This document shows, piece by piece, positions 7,661-11,862 of a stretch of 11,862 bases of DNA (positions are counted from its first letter, which is position 1; every line of letters begins with the position of its first letter). A model generated the notes under the pieces. The model saw only the letters and a list, made by a program, of their open reading frames with translations, was not told the DNA's origin and ran no database searches. The stretch spans positions 1-11,862 of the forward strand of contig CAXAAR010000068.1 in NCBI GenBank assembly GCA_963966765.1, written 5' to 3'. Origin of the DNA: Aequoribacter sp003520285 (GTDB lineage: Bacteria; Pseudomonadota; Gammaproteobacteria; Pseudomonadales; Halieaceae). Made by a program: the position numbers and the translations under genes.

Positions 7661-8020
7661 TCAGGACCGAGATAAGAAGTCTTGTAGCATATCATCTAAA
7701 GTATCTTTCGGTAGGTTATGCCCAGCCTCGGAAATAATATCAAGCTGGTCTATGTTCATTTGCTTTGCGACGAAACGTGCTAGGTTAGGGCAACAAATCG
7801 GATCGTGCTCACCGGTAATGATCCGCAGATAAGAGGGCTTCACCACTCGCCCCTCAGCAATAGCTACTTTCAGACGATTTGCTTGGGCCGGACGAAAACT
7901 GCTCATTTGCGTTGGCACGATCGCTGTGCCGAGTACAGGCGAAATCAATAGCACACGGTCTGGCACGATGGGCGCATCAATCAATGACAGCATAAGCAAG
8001 TAGGCACCATCAGAGATTGA
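7661..8020 (-). pseudogene. 5'-truncated alpha/beta-hydrolase remnant
   Basis: The segment encodes the second half of an alpha/beta-hydrolase. Directly after the oxidase stop codon (8021-8023) and in the same frame the codons read SISDGAYLLMLSLIDAP, matching the region around the nucleophile elbow (Ser in SDG). Next come the strand RVLLISP, the acid-residue strand LRIITGEHDPI, and the catalytic His in ISEAGHNLP, ending at the TGA at 7661. The N-terminal half with the oxyanion hole and first strands is missing. The first glycine of the expected GxSxG is also replaced (by Ser). The only start candidates lie inside the fold (TTG at 7999), so a functional enzyme is unlikely. The simplest reading is a deletion or rearrangement that joined the hydrolase 3' half to the end of the oxidase gene. 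Confidence 0.7.
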
Positions 8021-9400
8021 TTATTCAAATACTCGGCCGCGATTAAGAATGGCCTTGGGATCAATAGCTTCTTTTAACGTTTTCATAAGCGCTATTTCAG
8101 CAGGGCTTTTAGAGAGCGCCAGATAGTCGCGTTTCAAGACCCCTACGCCATGCTCTGCCGTAATTGCACCGGAGTAGTCACCAATCAATTGCATAATGTC
8201 ATGACTTATATTTATTTTATCTTCGTCGCGTCCCGTATAAGCGCATACGTGCATATTGTTATCGCCAATATGACCAAATAATAAAATGGTAATATCAGGA
8301 TACTTCGCCTTTAACCGCTGCTCTAGGTCTGTGGCAAACACCCCAATCTCGGCAATTGGCAGACTGACATCCTGATTGGATACTGGCCCCAAAACTTGAA
8401 GTAATTCTCCGATACCATCGCGTATTTTCCAGAATCTCTCAGCATCCTGTAAGGCTTTTGCGACCACTGCATCCTCTAAAAGACCCGATTCCAGCTGCCG
8501 ATAAAGCACAGATTCAAAGCGATCCGCACCCAATTCTCGATCATTGTCGATATATTCAACCAATAAATAAAATGGAAATTGGCTATCAAAGGGGCTCAAC
8601 AAGCCCGGACTTACCTCTAGAACTTTGTCGTAATAGCTCTGCCACATAAGCTCGAACCCTGTCAGTCCAGATCCAAGACCGCGTTTCAACTCGACCAATA
8701 ATTTACTAACTGACTCGTAATCGTTCACTGCACAGAGGGCGGTGTGGGTGCTTCGCGGTTTTGGCTGCAGCTGCAATACCACACGTGTTACGATCCCGAG
8801 GGTTCCCTCTGAGCCAATAAACAGGTGCTTAAGGTCATACCCGGAGTTATTTTTAATTAATTTATTCATTGCGCTTACTACGGTACCATCGGCCAAGACC
8901 ACCTCGAGGCCTAACACAAGGGCGCGAGTCATACCATAGCGAATAACCTCGGTACCACCAGCATTAGTAGACACATTACCACCGATTTGGCAGCTTCCTC
9001 GAGCGCCCAAATCTAGTGGTAGTGAAAGCTCATGGTCGCCAGCAGCTTCTTGTATAACCTGCAGTGGCGTTCCTGCTAGAACAGTAACTGTCATCCCAAT
9101 AGTATCAATGCTTTCAATGCCTTGCATTCTCTCCAGGGAAATCGCTATTTCACCGTTTAGGGGAGTTGCACCACCGGCGAGTCCGGTTAACCCTCCCTGA
9201 ATAACCACAGGCTGATCCTGCTCAAAGCACAGTGCCATGATTTGAGACAGCTGAACAGTTGTCTTAGGCCGCAATAAAACCGGCGGTGCACAGGGGTCGG
9301 CTCCGCTCCAGTCGGCATGATACTTGTCGCTAATATCCGAGCCCAAAAGCAGCGTTGAATGGTCTAAAATAGCAGAGAGCTTTTCAATCAAAATATTCAT
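8021..9400 (-). CDS. FAD-linked 2-hydroxyacid dehydrogenase (GlcD / D2HGDH type)
   Basis: A 459-residue flavoenzyme of the VAO/PCMH superfamily, of the type that oxidises D-lactate, glycolate or D-2-hydroxyglutarate. The FAD-binding half shows PPVLLRPKTTVQL near 39, GGLTGLAGG at 69-77, GGNVSTNAGG at 140-149 and IGSEGTLGIVT at 195-205. The C-terminal half carries the metal/substrate motif GHIGDNNMH (His377, His384) and EHGVG at 416-420, and ends with the usual ILNRGRVF tail, so it is complete. The start ATG has a poor ribosome binding site. A perfect TATAAT lies on the same strand at 9422-9427. The exact substrate cannot be told from sequence; the gloA and bicupin neighbours make D-lactate or a related D-2-hydroxyacid attractive. 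A hydrolase remnant follows its stop codon in frame. Confidence 0.9.
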   Translation of the reverse strand: MNILIEKLSAILDHSTLLLGSDISDKYHADWSGADPCAPPVLLRPKTTVQLSQIMALCFEQDQPVVIQGGLTGLAGGATPLNGEIAISLERMQGIESIDTIGMTVTVLAGTPLQVIQEAAGDHELSLPLDLGARGSCQIGGNVSTNAGGTEVIRYGMTRALVLGLEVVLADGTVVSAMNKLIKNNSGYDLKHLFIGSEGTLGIVTRVVLQLQPKPRSTHTALCAVNDYESVSKLLVELKRGLGSGLTGFELMWQSYYDKVLEVSPGLLSPFDSQFPFYLLVEYIDNDRELGADRFESVLYRQLESGLLEDAVVAKALQDAERFWKIRDGIGELLQVLGPVSNQDVSLPIAEIGVFATDLEQRLKAKYPDITILLFGHIGDNNMHVCAYTGRDEDKINISHDIMQLIGDYSGAITAEHGVGVLKRDYLALSKSPAEIALMKTLKEAIDPKAILNRGRVFE

Positions 9401-9421
9401 AAGGACGGTACCAAAATATTG

Positions 9422-9427
9422 ATTATA
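9422..9427 (-). promoter_or_regulatory. Consensus -10 box upstream of the FAD dehydrogenase
   Basis: The minus strand reads TATAAT exactly, giving an expected transcript start about 15 bases before the ATG at 9400. The -35 region at 17-base spacing is poor (TGCCCC). The 8-bp palindrome GACCGGTC (9437-9444) lies between the two elements, so activator dependence or repression is possible but unproven. Confidence 0.35.
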
Positions 9428-9512
9428 AATATCACTGACCGGTCGGGGCAGGATACAGAAAAAACGGTATCAACAGAGACTGGAAGTTGACAAATAGAGC
9501 ATTGCAGTGTGG

Positions 9513-9803
9513 CTAGGTCTCGTAATCCATCGCTAGAATATGGGCATTTTCGTTGAGTTTTTTGCCTACACTCACATGTGCGGGATGATTGATGTAGCAT
9601 GCTAGCGCGTCCTGACAGGTCAGGGTTACAATAATTCCATGAGTAAAGCCATTGGCTCGATCAGTTAGGTTTCTACCACAGCTGATATTCTCTATGTTAG
9701 GGATTAAATCTGCCAGCTTCGCAACCTCAGCCAAAAGGCTTTGCATATGAAGATCCGTGCAGGATTCTTTTTTCTTTAGCCACACTATATGTTGGATGGA
9801 CAT
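9513..9803 (-). CDS. Dabb (stress-responsive alpha/beta barrel) domain protein
   Basis: A 96-residue protein covering one Dabb domain, a dimeric ferredoxin-like alpha/beta barrel. Family marks are the opening strand IQHIVWLK, LADLIPNIENISCGRN in the middle, FTHGIIVTL as the third strand, then CYINHPAHVSVG and the C-terminal ILAMDYE. Members range from stress proteins to polyketide-type cyclases and often accompany catabolic genes, so the role here is open. The ATG at 9803 has GAGGT about seven bases upstream, and that site lies inside a small hairpin. It sits 77 bases downstream of the bicupin gene and 112 bases upstream of the FAD dehydrogenase on the same strand, so co-transcription is plausible. 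Confidence 0.85.
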   Translation of the reverse strand: MSIQHIVWLKKKESCTDLHMQSLLAEVAKLADLIPNIENISCGRNLTDRANGFTHGIIVTLTCQDALACYINHPAHVSVGKKLNENAHILAMDYET

Positions 9804-9806
9804 TGA

Positions 9807-9822
9807 TTACCTCAAAAGGTAA
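9807..9822 (-). promoter_or_regulatory. Hairpin covering the Dabb-gene ribosome binding site
   Basis: On the transcribed strand TTACCT-TTTG-AGGTAA is a perfect 6-bp stem with a 4-base loop, ending three bases before the ATG at 9803. The AGGT of the Shine-Dalgarno sequence is in the right arm, so folding would hide it. The stem is short and could be fortuitous. Confidence 0.3.
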
Positions 9823-9880
9823 CTGCTCGCTGACAGCAATTGTCGATACCGCCAACTCGCCAGCGGCATCGATCAAAATA

Positions 9881-10963
9881 CTAGTGGCTTTTCAAGATGG
9901 CCGAGGCTAGCAGAGTTGAATCATTAGGATTATTGCTTGGAATTAGAGGCACATCAAAGGCTGCCGCCAATGCTTTGTATTCTATCCATGACAGTACCGC
10001 TGAGACCGGTGTTCCTTTGCCTTCATCAAAAATAAGCGGCCCATAGACATTCGCCGTATAGATAAGGTCTTCATCAGTCACCCGCTGAGTTGCGTCGTGG
10101 CGCGCTCCCGAGGGCTCAAAAAACCATACCCCGGGACCATAGCCCTCCGGAGGGCCTGCCCGATAGCCAATACGGCCATTGAGAATCAAAAAATCACTAG
10201 ACCCAAGGTGAGTATGTGCTGAGGCAACACCATTCTGACGGACAATCAATGAGACCATCCCGTTGTCCTCACTAACCCGTAAAATTTTCAAACCGATATC
10301 AGGTAAATCTGGATTAACTAGCCAAGGAACCTGTCGCGTGTCAACAAAGTGGGGATGATTGTAATCGCCTGAATGGTCACTTCCTTGGAGGGCAGGGTCC
10401 ACTAGCTGTTGCGCATCTTGACCGTTAATAGCCAAAGGCTCAGGCTCATTTGTAAATGCCTCTGCGCGACCTTGCATGCATTCCGAGAGAGTGCTGGGAA
10501 CCAGTGTAATGGCATGCTGTTTTGCCAAACGCATAATATCGAGGCTGGTGAGAATACTGGCGATAGAACCTTGCTTATCTAAAAAAGCAGCAGCTCCATA
10601 AAAATTAGCAAGAAATTCTGAGTCTTCGACAGCAACCATTTCCGCAACTTTCGAGTTAGCTGAAATATATCCCCAGGTTCCCGGCTTTAAGTGGCTTTCC
10701 TCAGTGCCCTCTTTATAGATAATTTGACCCGATAATACGGTTAAATCAAGGCCGCTTAGGTAAACAGTTGTGGGGATATTTGCCCCAGCATTGAGTTTTA
10801 CAATCACTGAATAGGCGCCGGTTTCGGCACTCGCCCGCATAGGCTTTAAATACATACCAGGAACCTCATCTAGCGCAATCCATGGCAGTAAATTGGTATC
10901 TACTCCGCCCTCTATACCTGTGGGGTTGTAGTCTGGGTTGTACAGTTCTGTGGCTGGGCTCAT
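9881..10963 (-). CDS. Bicupin of the acetylacetone/dihydroxyacetophenone dioxygenase type
   Basis: A 360-residue protein of two homologous cupin halves, about 20-150 and 205-335. Both contain the related blocks LPWIALDEVPGMYLKPMRAS / VPWLVNPDLPDIGLKILRVS and end in FYGAAAFLD / VYGPLIFDE. This resembles cupin dioxygenases of the Dke1 (acetylacetone-cleaving) and 2,4'-dihydroxyacetophenone dioxygenase group, iron enzymes that cleave C-C bonds next to a carbonyl. The second half has the three-His set expected for such a site: His250 and His252 in AHTH, plus His289 in GARHDAT. In the first half the equivalent positions are Thr66, Tyr68 and about Val106, so it has probably lost its metal and become structural. 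ATG 10963 follows GAGG at good spacing. The family label is fairly firm; the substrate is unknown. It lies between gloA and the Dabb and FAD dehydrogenase genes on one strand. Confidence 0.82.
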   Translation of the reverse strand: MSPATELYNPDYNPTGIEGGVDTNLLPWIALDEVPGMYLKPMRASAETGAYSVIVKLNAGANIPTTVYLSGLDLTVLSGQIIYKEGTEESHLKPGTWGYISANSKVAEMVAVEDSEFLANFYGAAAFLDKQGSIASILTSLDIMRLAKQHAITLVPSTLSECMQGRAEAFTNEPEPLAINGQDAQQLVDPALQGSDHSGDYNHPHFVDTRQVPWLVNPDLPDIGLKILRVSEDNGMVSLIVRQNGVASAHTHLGSSDFLILNGRIGYRAGPPEGYGPGVWFFEPSGARHDATQRVTDEDLIYTANVYGPLIFDEGKGTPVSAVLSWIEYKALAAAFDVPLIPSNNPNDSTLLASAILKSH

Positions 10964-10989
10964 AGAATCCTCGCATGCTTTAATTTGAT

Positions 10990-11017
10990 TGATTATTTTT
11001 AATTTTAAAAATGTAAA
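10990..11017 (-). promoter_or_regulatory. Possible promoter of the bicupin gene
   Basis: On the minus strand TTTACA (11012-11017) and TAATCA (10990-10995) are 16 bases apart in a very AT-rich stretch, 27 bases upstream of the bicupin ATG. The -35 matches consensus at five of six positions but the -10 match is weak. AT-rich DNA gives such matches easily. Confidence 0.3.
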
Positions 11018-11033
11018 CTAGGGTAGTAAGTTT

Positions 11034-11058
11034 TAGGTAGTACCTGAGTACTACTCTA
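11034..11058 (-). terminator. Hairpin downstream of gloA
   Basis: GTAGTAC (11037-11043) and GTACTAC (11048-11054) pair perfectly around a 4-base loop. The stem extends by three further pairs (TAG/CTA) across a one-base bulge. It starts 32 bases after the gloA stop codon. No T-run follows on the minus strand, so a terminator or an RNA-processing or stability element are both possible. It separates gloA from the bicupin promoter region. Confidence 0.45.
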
Positions 11059-11089
11059 CGATCTGATTCGACTTTCCAGACTGTATTTC

Positions 11090-11626
11090 CTAGCCTCTAG
11101 CAGTTGCAGCGTTCATGCTGATAATGTCTGAAATACCCTGCGTCGACAGTACCTCTATCCAATATCCATCGGGGTCTTTAATAAAGGCTAACCCTTTCAT
11201 TGAACCGTCGTCAGGCCGCTTAACATAGTCAACACCTAGTTCATCAAAACGCGCACAAGCGGCGTAGACATCTGGCACCGTGATACCAATATGCCCGAAT
11301 CCCTTGAGCTCGCCATTACCTGAGTGATAGCCGGTAAAACTTTCGTCTGATTCCGTACCCCAGTTATGGGTCAATTCAATGCTCGCAACCTGACTGAATA
11401 CCCAGGCGACCCGATCCGGGCCAGGTGCCGGGGGCTCGCCAATCAAGGCGTCTTCATAGGCCAGAAAATAGAGTGAAAAGCCCATACTTTCGAAGTCATA
11501 TTGATCGAGTAAAATCATCCCCAATACATCGCGGTAAAAAGGAATCGCTGTGGATGGATCTTTAATCCGCAGCATCGTTTGAGTTAACTTGTAATTTTGT
11601 TTACTAGGATTGGTCATTATTAACAT
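11090..11626 (-). CDS. gloA: Lactoylglutathione lyase (glyoxalase I)
   Basis: A cytoplasmic metalloenzyme that isomerises the hemithioacetal of glutathione and methylglyoxal (or other 2-oxoaldehydes) to S-lactoylglutathione. The 178-residue sequence has the longer, eukaryote-like Glo1 layout: TMLRIKDPSTAIPFYRDVLG, the MGFSLYFLAYED strand, ELTHNWGTE, GFGHIGITVPDV and DPDGYWIEVL. The four expected metal ligands are present as Gln16, Glu84, His112 and Glu158 (numbered from the ATG at 11626). A second in-frame ATG at 11617 would give MTNPSKQNY and is an equally plausible start, because neither has a strong ribosome binding site. This type usually uses zinc, but metal choice cannot be proved here. 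No glyoxalase II gene is in the window. Its neighbours suggest it may serve a catabolic route that releases an oxoaldehyde. Confidence 0.93.
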   Translation of the reverse strand: MLIMTNPSKQNYKLTQTMLRIKDPSTAIPFYRDVLGMILLDQYDFESMGFSLYFLAYEDALIGEPPAPGPDRVAWVFSQVASIELTHNWGTESDESFTGYHSGNGELKGFGHIGITVPDVYAACARFDELGVDYVKRPDDGSMKGLAFIKDPDGYWIEVLSTQGISDIISMNAATARG

Positions 11627-11681
11627 CCGTTTATTATTTATCTAGCCTACGCTGTATTAACCTTTTACAAGCTAGCGCAGC

Positions 11682-11720
11682 AAAAAATTGGTTAAGTAAT
11701 CGGCATCAACTCAGCGATTA
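11682..11720 (-). terminator. Possible terminator after the short-chain dehydrogenase remnant
   Basis: TAATCG (11697-11702) and CGATTA (11715-11720) form a 6-bp stem with a 12-base loop, immediately after the stop codon at 11722-11724. On the minus strand a run of six T (11682-11687) follows the stem after nine bases. The loop is large and the T-run distant, so this is tentative. Confidence 0.3.
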
Positions 11721-11721
11721 A

Positions 11722-11862
11722 CTACTCTCGCGGAAGATGCGCAAAGACACTATTAGTTACCCCTCCATCGACAAAAATTGCGTTGCTTGTTATGTAATTC
11801 GCCTTTTCAGAGTCTCAAAATAACACCGCATTATTGATAGCACTAGCCTAACCAATGGAACT
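11722..11862 (-). pseudogene. 3' end of a broken short-chain dehydrogenase/reductase gene
   Basis: Reading the minus strand from the window edge gives SSIG*ASAINNAVLF*, then DSEKANYITSNAIFVDGG and the tail VTNSVFAHLPRE, ending at TAG 11722-11724. This is the C-terminal end of a classical SDR oxidoreductase: an 'AVLFLAS' helix, 'YITG'-like strand and the terminal 'FVDGG' motif. Two in-frame stops interrupt it, TAG at 11848-11850 and TGA at 11815-11817. At the second one about two codons (the usual Leu-Ala-Ser) appear lost between VLF and DSE. The gene therefore looks inactivated, unless the sequence has errors. Its 5' part is outside the window. It lies upstream of gloA on the same strand. Confidence 0.75.

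Overview
The window looks like chromosomal DNA of a Gram-negative bacterium, most likely a proteobacterium and possibly a marine gammaproteobacterium. The reasons are the periplasmic-binding-protein ABC iron transporter with a signal peptide, the Glo1-type glyoxalase I, the Shine-Dalgarno patterns and the moderate GC content. The species-level guess is inference only. No tRNA, rRNA, insertion sequence, integrase or CRISPR array is visible.

Layout. Positions 77-454 (+) encode a small VOC (glyoxalase-fold) protein, followed by a 13-bp perfect hairpin and a tract of five tandem CCAAACA heptamers. Positions 686-1342 (+) encode a tandem ChrR-like cupin with two intact metal sites; its promoter suggests a leaderless mRNA. 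It converges on a PYROXD2-type FAD oxidoreductase (1378-2967, -). A small four-helix membrane protein of unknown role lies at 3223-3579 (+). Next is an iron(III)-type ABC transport operon read on the minus strand in the order fbpA (7514-6501), fbpB (6510-4861), fbpC (4839-3808). No Fur-box-like sequence was recognised upstream of it.

The right third (7661-11862) is entirely on the minus strand and reads by eye as more AT-rich, with longer AT-rich spacers. In order of transcription it holds the broken 3' end of a short-chain dehydrogenase gene, a glyoxalase I (gloA), a two-domain cupin of the acetylacetone / dihydroxyacetophenone dioxygenase type with only its second metal site intact, a Dabb-domain protein, a GlcD/D2HGDH-type FAD oxidase, and a 5'-truncated alpha/beta-hydrolase remnant. 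The hydrolase remnant starts in frame right after the oxidase stop codon.

Working hypothesis for the right third: Dke1-type cupins split beta-diketones and release a 2-oxoaldehyde (methylglyoxal in the case of acetylacetone). Glyoxalase I takes such oxoaldehydes to a lactoylglutathione, and after glyoxalase II the resulting D-2-hydroxyacid is a substrate type for GlcD-family FAD dehydrogenases. Bicupin, gloA and FAD dehydrogenase side by side would therefore form a C-C cleavage and oxoaldehyde disposal route. Broken genes at both ends of this block suggest that it is a decaying or rearranged accessory cluster. The substrate is not known and the linkage is inference.
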